From positions 1 through 40,586 of the forward strand of contig JAPLBL010000070.1 of assembly GCA_026392765.1 (NCBI GenBank): 40,586 nucleotides of DNA. The letters are read 5' to 3'. The stretch is from Actinomycetota bacterium (GTDB taxonomy: Bacteria; Actinomycetota; Actinomycetes; Nanopelagicales; Nanopelagicaceae). A program made the translations under genes and the position numbers. Within the stretch, counting starts at the first letter, position 1. Every line of letters begins with the position of its first letter. This document shows positions 16,986-26,255 of this stretch, piece by piece. The notes below the pieces were generated by a model. The model did no database searches. It was not told where the DNA came from and worked only from the letters and a program-made list of their open reading frames with translations.

Positions 16986-18571
16986 CAGCACGCGAGAGAA
17001 TCGCCGGTAACGTCGCAGGATATGTAGACGATCGCACAGGCGCTGCAAAGTGGATGAAGAAGAACCTCACCAAGGTCTTCCCGGACCACTGGTCATTCCT
17101 TCTCGGTGAAATTTGCTTGTACTCATTCGTGATCCTTCTTCTATCAGGAACATTTCTCACATTTTGGTTTGATCCTTCAATGCGCGAAGTTGTCTATGAA
17201 GGATCATATGAGCCACTTAAGGGTCTAGAGATGTCTGCGGCTTATGCCTCAACTCTTGATATCTCATTCGAAGTTCGTGGCGGTCTCTTGATGCGCCAAA
17301 TTCACCACTGGGCAGCTTTAATCTTTATGGTTGGAATCGTTGTTCACTTGATGCGCGTCTACTTCACAGGTGCTTTCCGCAAGCCACGTGAATTTAACTG
17401 GATCATCGGTGTTGGACTTCTTACACTCGGTATCGTTGAAGGCTTCTTGGGTTACTCACTTCCGGATGACTTGCTCTCAGGGACAGGTATCCGCATTGCC
17501 GAAGCAATCATTCAGGCTCTGCCACTTGTCGGTTCCTACCTTGCATTCTTTGCATTCGATGGAGCATTCCCTGGTACCGCATTTATTCCACGTATCTACA
17601 CCGTGCACGTACTTCTACTTCCAGGAATTTTCCTTGCACTCATCACAGTGCACTTGATGCTCGTCTGGTACCAGAAGCACACACAGTTCCCAGGTCCTGG
17701 TCGCACAGAGAAGAACGTTGTTGGTTATCCACTTATGCCTGTTTACATGGCTAAAGCTGGTGGCTTCTTCTTCATCGTCTTTGGTGTGACAGCTTTCTTA
17801 GGTGCAGTTGCATCCATCAACCCGATTTGGCTCTATGGCCCGTATACGCCAGGACAAGTATCTGCAGGCTCCCAGCCCGACTGGTACATGGGTTGGCTCG
17901 ATGGTTTAGTGCGTATGGCACCGCCGATTGAGACACATGCCCTTGGCCACACCATCTCTTGGAATATCTTGATCCCAGGGCTGATCTTGCCTGGAATCAT
18001 GTTTACAGGACTTGCTCTCTATCCATTTATTGAGAGTTGGGCTACGGGAGATAAGCGCGAGCATCATCTCCTTGATCGCCCACGTAACACCCCAAATCGC
18101 ACCGCAATCGGTGTCATGGCTCTTACCTTCACACTTGTTTCCCTTATCAACGGTGGTAACGACATCATTGCAACCACCTTTCATCTGACAATCAATCAGA
18201 TGATGTGGTTCTCTCGTATTGCCATCATCGTCCTTCCTCCGATTGCCTTTATCATCACCAAACGCCTCTGCCTTTCATTACAGCGCGCAGATCGTGATCT
18301 TGTCTTGCACGGTCGCGAAACTGGACGCTTGGTGCGTATGCCAAGTGGTGAGTTTGTTGAAGTTCATGAGCCAATCTCAGCGGAGAAGGCATGGCTGCTT
18401 ACTTCACACGAGCAGCTCGCACCCCTTGAACTACCAGAGCATGATGCATCAGGTGTACGTCGAGCTGGATTAATCAAGAACAAGATTCGCAATCGAGTCT
18501 CTCGTGCAGCAGCTGTAGCAGTGCCAAAGGCCACAGAGACAGAACGCCGTGAGCTCGAGGGCCATCACTAA
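16982..18571 (+). CDS. qcrB: Cytochrome b subunit of bc1 complex
   Basis: A 529-residue integral membrane protein with heme-b histidines in helix segments RQIHHWAALIFMVGIVVHLMRV and YTVHVLLL...ITVHLMLVWYQ. The quinol-site loop is PDWYMGW, the actinobacterial version of PEWY. A long cytoplasmic C-terminal extension after residue 430 (basic and acidic) is also typical of actinobacterial QcrB. It oxidises menaquinol and translocates protons. Last gene of the operon; a strong hairpin terminator begins 11 bases after its stop. Confidence 0.97.
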   Translation: MTARERIAGNVAGYVDDRTGAAKWMKKNLTKVFPDHWSFLLGEICLYSFVILLLSGTFLTFWFDPSMREVVYEGSYEPLKGLEMSAAYASTLDISFEVRGGLLMRQIHHWAALIFMVGIVVHLMRVYFTGAFRKPREFNWIIGVGLLTLGIVEGFLGYSLPDDLLSGTGIRIAEAIIQALPLVGSYLAFFAFDGAFPGTAFIPRIYTVHVLLLPGIFLALITVHLMLVWYQKHTQFPGPGRTEKNVVGYPLMPVYMAKAGGFFFIVFGVTAFLGAVASINPIWLYGPYTPGQVSAGSQPDWYMGWLDGLVRMAPPIETHALGHTISWNILIPGLILPGIMFTGLALYPFIESWATGDKREHHLLDRPRNTPNRTAIGVMALTFTLVSLINGGNDIIATTFHLTINQMMWFSRIAIIVLPPIAFIITKRLCLSLQRADRDLVLHGRETGRLVRMPSGEFVEVHEPISAEKAWLLTSHEQLAPLELPEHDASGVRRAGLIKNKIRNRVSRAAAVAVPKATETERRELEGHH

Positions 18572-18581
18572 GTAATTACGA

Positions 18582-18624
18582 AATCGGCCCGGTCTTGCAA
18601 AATGCGAGCAGGGTCGATTTTTTT
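18582..18624 (+). terminator. Intrinsic terminator after qcrB
   Basis: The left arm AATCGGCCC (18582-18590) pairs with GGGTCGATT (18611-18619) with one G-U pair. The inner arms CTTGC and GCGAG extend the stem around a short AAAAT loop, and seven T residues follow (18618-18624). It is the clearest terminator in the window and sits between the convergent qcrB and aminotransferase genes. Confidence 0.8.
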
Positions 18625-19981
18625 ATGCACCTGTGTAGTGATGGGCGATGCTGGCAAAAGCTTGATCCAAGATCGCAAATCCTTCACGTAGCTCTGCCTC
18701 TGTGATGTTACATGGTGGGCAGATATGCATTCTGTTGTAATTATTGAAGGGGAACAGTCCCAACTTCTTGCATGCAGCAACGAGCTCATTCATTGCAGGA
18801 CTAGATGCTCCGTAGGGAGCAAGTGGTGCTCGTGTTGCGCGATCTGTGACTAAATCCAGAGCCCAGAAGACACCCATGCCGCGAATCTCTCCAATGACTT
18901 TATGTTTTGCCATCAAATCTTCAAGCAGTGGCTTAATGACCTTCTCCCCCATGAGCGCTGCATTTTCAACAATCTTCTCATCAGCCATCACATCGAGTGT
19001 GGCAACGGCTGCAGCGGTTGCAAGTGGATGGCCACTGTAGGTAAGTCCTCCAGGAAATACGCGATCGTTAAATGTTGCAGCTATCTCATCACTGATAATG
19101 ACGCCGCCTAGTGGCACATAACCGCTGTTAACACCCTTGGCAAAGACGATGAGATCAGGCTCTGCTGCAGAGTGTTGGTAGGCAAACCATTTACCGGTTC
19201 GACCAAAGCCTGACATGACTTCATCGGCAATCCATTTAATTCCATATTTATCACAGAGCGCTCGAACTCCCTCAAGATAGCCAACAGGCGGAACGAGAAC
19301 ACCTGCAGTGCCAACAACTGACTCAATCAGAATCGCAGCAATTGTTGTGGCTCCTTCAAAGATAATCACTTGTTCAAGATGCTCAAGGGCGCGCTTGCAC
19401 TCTTCTTCCTCACTCTTTGCCCAGAAGGCTGAGCGATAGAGGTAGGGACCAAAGAAGTGAATGTGGCCATAGGCATATTCATTAGGCCATCTGCGTGGAT
19501 CACCCGTTGATGCAATAGCAGCTGTGGTGTTGCCGTGATAGCTGCGATAGAAAGAGAGGATTTTATGTCGGTGGGTATGAATACGCGCAAGACGAATCGC
19601 ATTTTCCACACCATCTGCTCCACCATTGGTGAAGAAAACCTTATTGTGATGAGAGCCGGCGCGTGCGGTGATGCGCTTTGCCGCTTCTCCTCGCGCCTCG
19701 TTGGCATGTTGTGGAGCAACTGTTGTGTAGAGACCAGCTTGATCTTGAATTGCCTTGATCACCTTAGGGTGCTGATGGCCAATATTTGTAAAGACTAATT
19801 GACTAGAGAAATCCAGATACTTATTGCCATCGTAATCCCAGAAGTAGCTTCCTTCTCCCCCTGCAACAGGTAGCGGTGAAATCTGTGCTTGTGCCGACCA
19901 TGAGTGAAATACATAGGAGCGATCAAGGTCAAAGACCTCTTTGCCACGAGCTGGATCTGCAGGAGGTTGAGTCATAGCCAT
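18623..19981 (-). CDS. Class III PLP aminotransferase (taurine/omega-amino acid type)
   Basis: A 452-residue fold-type I class III aminotransferase. The PLP lysine is K282 in IVFAKGVNSGY, the PLP-ring Asp lies in WIADEVMSGFGRTG (about 250-263), and the phosphate-binding region is FFTNGGADGVENA (about 116-128). The N-terminal DRSYVFHSWSAQ segment recalls taurine or omega-amino-acid:2-oxoglutarate/pyruvate transaminases; the exact amine donor is uncertain. It follows the DMT transporter by 31 bases on the same strand and may be cotranscribed. Two ATGs (19981 and 19975) are possible starts; TTAGAT ends six bases before the second. Confidence 0.85.
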   Translation of the reverse strand: MAMTQPPADPARGKEVFDLDRSYVFHSWSAQAQISPLPVAGGEGSYFWDYDGNKYLDFSSQLVFTNIGHQHPKVIKAIQDQAGLYTTVAPQHANEARGEAAKRITARAGSHHNKVFFTNGGADGVENAIRLARIHTHRHKILSFYRSYHGNTTAAIASTGDPRRWPNEYAYGHIHFFGPYLYRSAFWAKSEEEECKRALEHLEQVIIFEGATTIAAILIESVVGTAGVLVPPVGYLEGVRALCDKYGIKWIADEVMSGFGRTGKWFAYQHSAAEPDLIVFAKGVNSGYVPLGGVIISDEIAATFNDRVFPGGLTYSGHPLATAAAVATLDVMADEKIVENAALMGEKVIKPLLEDLMAKHKVIGEIRGMGVFWALDLVTDRATRAPLAPYGASSPAMNELVAACKKLGLFPFNNYNRMHICPPCNITEAELREGFAILDQAFASIAHHYTGA

Positions 19982-20012
19982 ATCTAATCAGTTAATGCAG
20001 AAAAATGTGAGT

Positions 20013-20876
20013 CTATGAACGAATGACCAGGGCCACTCCAAGAGCGGTCATCACAATTCCAATTACGCCAAGAGGTGTCACGGTCTCACCGAAGAGAATG
20101 AAAGCTTGCAATACCGCCATCGGTGGAACGAGATAGAGCAGACTTGAAACTTTCGCAGCCGAACCTCTATTGAGCAACCAGAGCAAAAGTAGTATCGCTG
20201 CAATCGATGTGACAAGAACTGCCCACGCCATGGTCCAGAAAGAGGTGTGGGTAAGTTCAAAGCGCGTTCTTCCTCTCACGATTGAAATAAGAAGTAATCC
20301 CACACCAGCGATTGCAAATTGATAGGTAGTTCCAATCATGAGTGGAATGGAGTGGCCAATCTTCTTCTGAAGCAGTGTTGCAACCGTGCTGCCTGCAAGT
20401 GCCAGAAAGAGGAAAAGTAAGGATTCTGTTGTGAAGCCCTCTGCCTTCGAAAGCTTGGGTAGGACGACGAGAAATACGCCGAGTAACCCAAAGATCAGAC
20501 CAGCAACTTGTCTGCGCGTGAGAGGTTCACTCAGTAAGCGCACTGCAAGGAGAGAGACCACAATCGGTTGCATACTGGTAATCACTGATGACAGGCCAGC
20601 TGGAGCTCCCAGCTCGATTGCATACCAAACACCAGCTAGATAAAAACCATGCAGTGCAATACCAATGGCGAGGGAAGCGCGAAAATCTGCACGAGAAAGT
20701 GTGAGCGGCTGACGAAGTGCGGCAGTGAGAACGAAGAGGATGATAGCTGCAAGAATGAGTCGAATCGCTAGAAAAAAGAGTGAGTCAGCATCTTCAAATC
20801 CATATTTAGCAACAACAAAGCCTGAACTCCAAATAAGGATAAATATCCAAGGAGCGGCGCCCACTATCTTCTTCAT
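20013..20876 (-). CDS. DMT-superfamily (EamA) transporter
   Basis: A 287-residue protein made of about ten hydrophobic helices arranged as two EamA repeats. Typical segments are FILIWSSGFVVAKYGFE at the N-terminus and SSVITSMQPIVVSLLAVRLLSEPLTRRQ at the end of the first repeat. Such proteins export or import small metabolites, often amino acids; the substrate is unknown. It lies 22 bases after ctaF and before the aminotransferase, so it could be transcribed from the ctaC promoter. It is not a respiratory component. Confidence 0.85.
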   Translation of the reverse strand: MKKIVGAAPWIFILIWSSGFVVAKYGFEDADSLFFLAIRLILAAIILFVLTAALRQPLTLSRADFRASLAIGIALHGFYLAGVWYAIELGAPAGLSSVITSMQPIVVSLLAVRLLSEPLTRRQVAGLIFGLLGVFLVVLPKLSKAEGFTTESLLFLFLALAGSTVATLLQKKIGHSIPLMIGTTYQFAIAGVGLLLISIVRGRTRFELTHTSFWTMAWAVLVTSIAAILLLLWLLNRGSAAKVSSLLYLVPPMAVLQAFILFGETVTPLGVIGIVMTALGVALVIRS

Positions 20877-20898
20877 AGGCGTTTAGAACAAGAAATCG

Positions 20899-21303
20899 TT
20901 AGTGGGAGCTTTGAGAAATTGGCTTCTCGTACTCAGTCACCATTCCGATGATGCTGATGACCAAAGCCCCTAGTGAGATTAGTGTTAACCACCATCCGAT
21001 GATCAGGCCTAGCCCCATCGCTGTAGCACTTAAAGCAACAGGAAGTGGCCACCAAGAGTGTGGACTATAGAAACCAAGTTCACCTGCATCATCTGCAATC
21101 TCAGCTTCCAGATTGTCGGATGGAATATCAAAGCCGATGCGCTTTTGAGTAAACCAGAGATAGAAACCCACCATGCCTGCAAGACATGCGGCAAGAATCA
21201 TTCCCGTAATACCAACGGCTTCGCCACCGACCACATAGTAAATAACAGCCATCGCAACATAGAAGATTGAAAGTCCTGAAAAGAGTTTCCAGTTAGCCTT
21301 CAT
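20899..21303 (-). CDS. ctaF: Actinobacterial cytochrome c oxidase subunit IV
   Basis: A 134-residue membrane protein with four hydrophobic segments in two hairpins and a conserved middle part, GFYSPHSWWPLPVALSA, typical of actinobacterial CtaF. It is an accessory subunit of the aa3 oxidase. GAAGG precedes the ATG at a Shine-Dalgarno distance. It starts two bases after the ctaD stop, so it belongs to the ctaC-ctaD-ctaF unit. Confidence 0.93.
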   Translation of the reverse strand: MKANWKLFSGLSIFYVAMAVIYYVVGGEAVGITGMILAACLAGMVGFYLWFTQKRIGFDIPSDNLEAEIADDAGELGFYSPHSWWPLPVALSATAMGLGLIIGWWLTLISLGALVISIIGMVTEYEKPISQSSH

Positions 21304-21305
21304 GC

Positions 21306-22964
21306 TTAGTGACCTTCTGTCTTGATGTGTGGGTGGTGCAGATCAAATGCTGGGCGCTCTGAACGAATACGTGGCATCGATGTGAAGTTATGGCGCGGTG
21401 GAGGACATGAAGTCGCCCATTCAAGGGATGCTCCATAACCCCAAGGATCATCGACTTCAACCTTAGGAGATTTACGAGTAATCCAGACGTTGACAAAGAA
21501 CGGAATCATGGAGAGTGCGAGAAGGAAAGATCCAACGGTTGAGATCATATTCATCTCTGTAAATCCATCAGTTGCTAAATAATCTGCATAGCGACGAGGG
21601 AAGCCCTTAATTCCAAGCCAGTGCTGGATAAGGAATGTGAGGTGGAATCCGAAGAAGAGCGTCCAGAAGTGAATCTTTCCAAGGCGCTCATTGAGCATGC
21701 GGCCTGTGAACTTTGGCCACCAGAAGTAGAAACCTGCGAACATTGCAAAGACCACTGTTCCAAAGAGAACGTAGTGGAAGTGAGCAACGACGAAGTAAGA
21801 GGCAGAGACTGCAAAATCAAGAGGTGGTGAAGCCAAGATGATTCCTGTAATTCCACCGAAGAGGAACGTGACTAGAAAGCCCATAACCCACAACATCGGA
21901 GTCTCAAATGTGACATGGCCGCGCCACATTGTTCCGATCCAATTGAAGAATTTCACACCCGTTGGAACACCGATAAGGAATGTCATAAATGAGAAGAATG
22001 GGAGAAGTACTTTTCCAGTTGCGAACAAGTGGTGTGCCCACACTGCAACAGAGAGAGCTGAGATTGCGATAGTTGCAGCAATCAAACCCTTATAACCAAA
22101 GATTGGTTTGCGACTAAAGACCGGCAAAATCTCAGTTGCAATTCCAAAGAATGGAAGCGCCAAGATATACACCTCGGGGTGTCCGAAGAACCAGAACAAG
22201 TGTTGCCACAACATAGCTCCGCCATTGGCCGGATCAAAGATATGCGTGCCAAAGAGGCGATCTGATTCAAGTCCAAGAAGTGCTGCAGCAAGCGGTGGGA
22301 ATGCAAGCAAAACAAGAATTGATGTCAACAATACGTTCCACGAGAAGATCGACATACGGAACATCGTCATTCCAGGTGCGCGCATGGTGAAGATTGTTGT
22401 AATGAAGTTAACGCCACCCAAAATTGTTCCAAGACCTGAAATTGCAAGGCCCATAACCCACAAGTCTCCACCAATGCCTGGTGAATACGTTGAGTTAGCA
22501 AGGGGTGCATATGCAGTCCAACCGAAAGATGCAGCTCCACCAGGAGTTAAAAACCCGATAGTTGCTTCGATGGAACCGAAGAAGTAGAGCCAGTAAGAGA
22601 GCATGTTAAGACGTGGGAATGCCACGTCTGCGGCTCCAATCTGCAGAGGCATAATCACATTGGCAAAACCAACGAAGAGTGGCGTTGCAAACATCAAAAG
22701 CATGATGGTGCCGTGCATTGTGAAAATCTGGTTGTACTGCTCATTGCTCCAGAACTGCATTCCTGGGCGGGTCAGTTCGATTCGAAGGAGCAGCGCTAGC
22801 AGCCCACCGATAAGGAACCATGTAAACGATGTCGCGAGATAGAGGTAACCGATGCGCTTATGGTCTGTTGAAGTAATCGTCTTAACAAACTGACTACCCC
22901 ATGAAGTCTTCTGCACACCTTGGCGAGGAGCTGCAATGGTTGGACGTTCTGCAAATGTTGTCAT
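21306..22964 (-). CDS. ctaD: Cytochrome c oxidase subunit I
   Basis: A 552-residue heme-copper oxidase subunit I with about 12 helices. The CuB and Tyr-His crosslink motif reads [15 protein letters not shown], and the other CuB histidines lie in WAHHLFATG. The heme a and a3 ligands are in [10 protein letters not shown]. It is an A-family (aa3-type) oxidase that reduces oxygen and pumps protons. Its ATG shares one base with the ctaC stop (TAATG at 22962-22966), showing coupled translation. Confidence 0.98.
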   Translation of the reverse strand: MTTFAERPTIAAPRQGVQKTSWGSQFVKTITSTDHKRIGYLYLATSFTWFLIGGLLALLLRIELTRPGMQFWSNEQYNQIFTMHGTIMLLMFATPLFVGFANVIMPLQIGAADVAFPRLNMLSYWLYFFGSIEATIGFLTPGGAASFGWTAYAPLANSTYSPGIGGDLWVMGLAISGLGTILGGVNFITTIFTMRAPGMTMFRMSIFSWNVLLTSILVLLAFPPLAAALLGLESDRLFGTHIFDPANGGAMLWQHLFWFFGHPEVYILALPFFGIATEILPVFSRKPIFGYKGLIAATIAISALSVAVWAHHLFATGKVLLPFFSFMTFLIGVPTGVKFFNWIGTMWRGHVTFETPMLWVMGFLVTFLFGGITGIILASPPLDFAVSASYFVVAHFHYVLFGTVVFAMFAGFYFWWPKFTGRMLNERLGKIHFWTLFFGFHLTFLIQHWLGIKGFPRRYADYLATDGFTEMNMISTVGSFLLALSMIPFFVNVWITRKSPKVEVDDPWGYGASLEWATSCPPPRHNFTSMPRIRSERPAFDLHHPHIKTEGH

Positions 22965-23728
22965 TATGCGCTCGCCTTCAGTGAGTCAAGATATTTCTGG
23001 TAATTCTCAGGGGTAACAACTTTGACCTTAAAGAGCATCTGTGAGTGATTGCGTCCGCAGAGGATGTTGCAGCGGCCTGGGAACTCGCCCAACTTATTAG
23101 CTGTGAACTGAAGATGATTGGTCTCACCAGGCAAGTTCTGCATCTGAATCATAAAAGCTGGAATCCAGAATCCATGCACCACATCATTTGATAAAAGAGT
23201 GAAGCGAACTTTCTCACCTTGAGGGACATAGAGAGTTGGTGGATTTGCAGGAGTACCAGTTACTACTGCCTTCTCACCAGCTTCAGGATAAGTAAATTGC
23301 CATGACCACTGGAATCCATTGACTGAAATTTCGTGCTTGACGGGAGATGTCTTATCGATGATCTTGTCTTGCTTAACTGCAGTGAAGTAGAACATCACGG
23401 CAACAATTGCGAAGGGAATTACTGTGTAGAGAATTTCAACAGGAATGTTGTACTGAGTCTGCTTAGGAAATTCGCCCTTGCCTGCCTTTGCGCGATGAAA
23501 AACTGCTGGCCACAGAATGAGAACGAGGGTAATTACCCCAACTACTCCCCCTGCAATCCATGCACCTTGCCACAGTGAGAGTGAGATGTCGTTGACACTT
23601 GATACTCCCTTAGGAAAACCCATTCCAGAAATATCATTGGAATTAAATGAGCATCCCGTTAAGAGAGCCGGGGCAAGGAGAGCCGCTGCTCGGATATAGC
23701 GTTTTCTGCGCGGTGCGTGAGAAGACAT
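22964..23728 (-). CDS. ctaC: Cytochrome c oxidase subunit II (lipoprotein)
   Basis: A 254-residue subunit with a basic N-terminus and lipobox LLTGC, so it is probably lipid-anchored through the Cys near residue 26. Two transmembrane helices follow (about 55-72 and 94-113), then the CuA domain with [14 protein letters not shown] carrying the two Cys, His and Met ligands. It accepts electrons from QcrC on the outer face. Its start lies six bases after a -10 TATCCT, predicting a leaderless mRNA. It heads the ctaC-ctaD-ctaF unit. Confidence 0.96.
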   Translation of the reverse strand: MSSHAPRRKRYIRAAALLAPALLTGCSFNSNDISGMGFPKGVSSVNDISLSLWQGAWIAGGVVGVITLVLILWPAVFHRAKAGKGEFPKQTQYNIPVEILYTVIPFAIVAVMFYFTAVKQDKIIDKTSPVKHEISVNGFQWSWQFTYPEAGEKAVVTGTPANPPTLYVPQGEKVRFTLLSNDVVHGFWIPAFMIQMQNLPGETNHLQFTANKLGEFPGRCNILCGRNHSQMLFKVKVVTPENYQKYLDSLKASA

Positions 23729-23734
23729 GGGGTA

Positions 23735-23740
23735 AGGATA
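23735..23740 (-). promoter_or_regulatory. Predicted -10 of ctaCDF (leaderless)
   Basis: TATCCT on the minus strand, six bases before the ATG at 23728. It overlaps a weaker plus-strand -10-like GATAGT (23737-23742) ending eight bases before the GTG of the divergent gene, so RNA polymerase could occupy only one direction at a time. Confidence 0.5.
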
Positions 23741-23750
23741 GTGGCGCGAT

Positions 23751-24833
23751 GTGCATGCGCTCGCCCGAGCGAGTAGCGTTGATTCGGTGGTTCATGTCAC
23801 AGGAAATTTCGCCTCTGAGGGCCCTCTCCACCCTGCCGCCAGAGAGGCTCTACTCGCGGCTTTTGACCAAGGTTGGGCAGATCCCAAGAAGCTTTCCCAG
23901 AGTTCATCTAAGGCTGCAATCCTTCGCAATCACGGCCTTGAAACTATCTCCACCCGATTAGGCATTCCAGCGGATTCGATCGAAGTGTTGGGCGAGCCAT
24001 CCTTGGGCCACTATCTCGCTATCGCAGGTCTACTTCAGGAATCTTCCACCTTTGCATATTCAGCAATCGATAAGGGAAAAATCCGAGCCATCGCGCGATC
24101 TCGCACCTCGCAAGTCTTAGAACTTGCCGTGGATTCCGCCGGAGCCATTCAAGGGCTCAGTGAAGTTTCCCATGGTGCTGTGCTCTCTCTGCAGTTGGCC
24201 AATGGTGAAACCGGAATTATTCAAGATCGCCTCCTATCCATCTCAGAGGATGTGCAGATTGCAATCGATGCAACAGCATCTGGTCCTCGAGTTGCTCTGC
24301 CAGATCGTTGGAGTACGGCCCTCTTTGATGCAGCATCGTGGGGCGGCCCTAGTGGTCTTGCGATCATGGCTATAAGAAACCGTTCACAGTTCTCTTATCC
24401 CCTACCGCGCATCGCCCCCATCAGCTCCCCCGGTAGTTACTCACTTCCACTTTTGATTGCATCTGCCGTTGCTCTTGAAAACTTCACTCCGGAATCAACT
24501 TCTCTTCGCGAGTTTGCAGTTGCTCAATTATCGAAGATTGATGACGTGCATCTTGTGGGGCCACAATCACCTGCAATGCCCCATCTGCTCTCACTCGTAG
24601 CAGCAAACGTCTCTGGTGAAAATGTAGTCAGAGAGTTAGCTGCGCAAGGCGTTGATGTTGACTCAGGGTCAGCATGTTCGGCTGAAGATCTACAACCCAG
24701 CCATGTATTAGTTGCGATGGGTTATGAGACCAACGGCCATATTCGCCTCACTCTGCACAACGGAACAACAGAGGCTGAAATTGCCAGCTTGGTTACAGCT
24801 CTTTCAGGAGTATTTCAAAAATTACGCAGGTAG
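23751..24833 (+). CDS. Cysteine-desulfurase-like protein lacking the PLP lysine
   Basis: A 360-residue class V aminotransferase homologue related to NifS/IscS. Recognisable blocks are the N-terminal GPLHPAAREALLAAF, ANGETGIIQD (about 150-159), the small-domain SGSACSAEDLQPSHVL with Cys309 at the desulfurase position, and HIRLTLHN. The normal Schiff-base region S-A-H-K-F-G-G-P-K-G reads FDAASWGGPSG (192-202): His is Ala and the lysine is Ser196. A PLP-dependent desulfurase reaction is therefore unlikely. It could be a regulatory or scaffold homologue near erpA, or a decaying gene, although the frame is intact. GTG 23751 is the likely start; GTG 23787 is an alternative. The 3' end overlaps adoK by 12 bases. 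Confidence 0.75.
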   Translation: MHALARASSVDSVVHVTGNFASEGPLHPAAREALLAAFDQGWADPKKLSQSSSKAAILRNHGLETISTRLGIPADSIEVLGEPSLGHYLAIAGLLQESSTFAYSAIDKGKIRAIARSRTSQVLELAVDSAGAIQGLSEVSHGAVLSLQLANGETGIIQDRLLSISEDVQIAIDATASGPRVALPDRWSTALFDAASWGGPSGLAIMAIRNRSQFSYPLPRIAPISSPGSYSLPLLIASAVALENFTPESTSLREFAVAQLSKIDDVHLVGPQSPAMPHLLSLVAANVSGENVVRELAAQGVDVDSGSACSAEDLQPSHVLVAMGYETNGHIRLTLHNGTTEAEIASLVTALSGVFQKLRR

Positions 24834-25799
24834 CTGCACTGAGATTTCAGCTGCCGCATCTGATCCATATGCATCACTAAAGCGTGTGACAAATTCATCC
24901 TTTGTGAAGCGATACTCCTGCGTTCCTGTTGTTTCGATGACATAGGTAGCAATCATTGAACCAAGCTGTGCGCAGCGCTCATGTGAGAGTCCCCATGCAA
25001 GTCCTGCAACAAAGCCAGAACGGAATGAATCGCCAACACCCGTTGGGTCAATCTTTGCCTTCTCTTTCGCACATCCCACTTTGATAAATGTTCCATCGGT
25101 ACTTTCAACTCGAGCGCCTTCAGAGCCCAATGTGACGATGCGGTATTTCACTTGTTCCAAAATCTCGTGATCACTCCATCCAGTCTTCTGGATGGCAAGT
25201 GCTAACTCATACTCATTCATAAAGAGGTAGGTAGCGCCAGAGATCAACTTCTTGATCTCATCTCCACTCATGCGAGCCATCTGCTGTGAAGGATCTGCAG
25301 CTACGGCAACGCCCATGGCAAGTGCTACCTCTGTGTGTCGCAGCATCGCTTCAGGATCATCAGGTGACACAACAAGGATGTCGAGTTTTCCGACCTTATC
25401 CATGATGGGTTTAAGTTCAATGTTGCGAGCTTCAGACATTGCGCCAGGGAAGAAGGATGCAATCTGATTGAGTTCTGTATCGGTTGTCACGGTGAAGTGC
25501 GCCGTGTGCTGCTCTGTTGAGACAAGTGCGTGGGATGTATCAACGCCATGGCGTGTGAGCCATGCATCGTAATCAGCAAAATCCTTTCCAACTGCTGCAA
25601 TCAAGATGGGGTTCAGGCCAAGGACGCCAAGACCAAATGCAATATTGGCAGCGCACCCTCCACGACGAACATCAAGACCGTCGACAAGGAATGAGAGAGA
25701 GACTTTTTCTAAAGAACCAGCAACGAGAGAATCAGTGAACTTTCCAGGGAAAGTCATGAGGTGATCGAGACCTACTGAACCTGCAACACCAATTTTCAT
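24822..25799 (-). CDS. adoK: Adenosine kinase (PfkB family)
   Basis: A 325-residue PfkB/ribokinase-family kinase. Motif one is RRGGCAANIAFGLGVLG near residue 46, and the ATP-site motif with catalytic Asp is DPTGVGDSFRSGF near residue 250. I recognise close similarity along the length to the mycobacterial adenosine kinase of this genomic position, including SVGLDHLMTFPGKF, SFFPGAMSEARNI and the STGTQE-like TTGTQEY. It would phosphorylate adenosine to AMP for purine salvage. TTAGAT ends six bases before the ATG. It converges on the desulfurase-like gene with a 12-base overlap. Confidence 0.88.
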   Translation of the reverse strand: MKIGVAGSVGLDHLMTFPGKFTDSLVAGSLEKVSLSFLVDGLDVRRGGCAANIAFGLGVLGLNPILIAAVGKDFADYDAWLTRHGVDTSHALVSTEQHTAHFTVTTDTELNQIASFFPGAMSEARNIELKPIMDKVGKLDILVVSPDDPEAMLRHTEVALAMGVAVAADPSQQMARMSGDEIKKLISGATYLFMNEYELALAIQKTGWSDHEILEQVKYRIVTLGSEGARVESTDGTFIKVGCAKEKAKIDPTGVGDSFRSGFVAGLAWGLSHERCAQLGSMIATYVIETTGTQEYRFTKDEFVTRFSDAYGSDAAAEISVQLPA

Positions 25800-25837
25800 G
25801 GTCGCATCTAACTACAGCAGCTATGTATTAGCGGTGA

Positions 25838-26200
25838 TTAGTTAAATGAATCGCCGCAAGCGCATGAACCGCCTGCATTGGGATTATCGATTGTGAAGCC
25901 CTGCTTCTCAATTGTGTCTACGAAATCAACTGTGGCACCCATAAGGTAAGGATCGCTCATCTTGTCGACAACAACTTTGACTGCGCCAAACTCACGTGTG
26001 ATATCGCCTTCTTGATTGCGATCATCGAAGTAGAGCTGGTAGCGAAGACCTGAGCAGCCACCTGGCTGAACAGCAACGCGCAGGTAGAGGTCATCGCGAC
26101 CTTCTTGAGCAAGAAGGGCAGAAACCTTTGCAGCTGCCACATCAGTAAGTGCGATGCCGGTTGTGATCTCGACTGGAGTTGTTGTTGTTTCAGTAGTCAT
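25838..26200 (-). CDS. erpA: Iron-sulfur cluster insertion protein (A-type carrier)
   Basis: A 120-residue HesB/IscA-family A-type carrier with the three conserved cysteines: one in GGCSGLRYQLYF and two in GGSCACGDSF at the C-terminus. It delivers Fe-S clusters to target enzymes. The start is the ATG giving MTTETTTTPV, seven bases after TATTCT; upstream frame has no family similarity. It is divergent from nadA, whose product needs a [4Fe-4S] cluster. Confidence 0.93.
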   Translation of the reverse strand: MTTETTTTPVEITTGIALTDVAAAKVSALLAQEGRDDLYLRVAVQPGGCSGLRYQLYFDDRNQEGDITREFGAVKVVVDKMSDPYLMGATVDFVDTIEKQGFTIDNPNAGGSCACGDSFN

Positions 26201-26207
26201 GTGCGCA

Positions 26208-26213
26208 AGAATA
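26208..26213 (-). promoter_or_regulatory. Predicted -10 of erpA (leaderless)
   Basis: TATTCT on the minus strand (five of six matches to TATAAT), seven bases before the ATG at 26200. The region upstream is occupied by an inverted repeat. Confidence 0.5.
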
Positions 26214-26216
26214 CCC

Positions 26217-26247
26217 GCGTTTGGGTTGCGATGGCTAACCCAAACGC
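26217..26247. repeat. Perfect 11-bp inverted repeat between erpA and nadA
   Basis: GCGTTTGGGTT (26217-26227) and its exact complement AACCCAAACGC (26237-26247) are separated by nine bases, so arm centres are 20 bases apart, about two helical turns. The repeat fills the space between the two divergent -10 boxes. It looks like a dimeric repressor operator that could control both genes. There is no T-run on either side, so a terminator is less likely. Confidence 0.6.
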
Positions 26248-26255
26248 ATGACAAT
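26226..26255 (+). promoter_or_regulatory. Predicted nadA promoter (leaderless)
   Basis: A weak -35 TTGCGA (26226-26231), an 18-base spacer and a -10-like GACAAT (26250-26255) end six bases before the ATG at 26262. The promoter lies across the inverted repeat. Confidence 0.4.

Noticed and set aside
22108-22587. 159-codon plus-strand open frame inside ctaD
   Set aside because: Antisense to a conserved oxidase subunit; its composition is that of a shadow frame.
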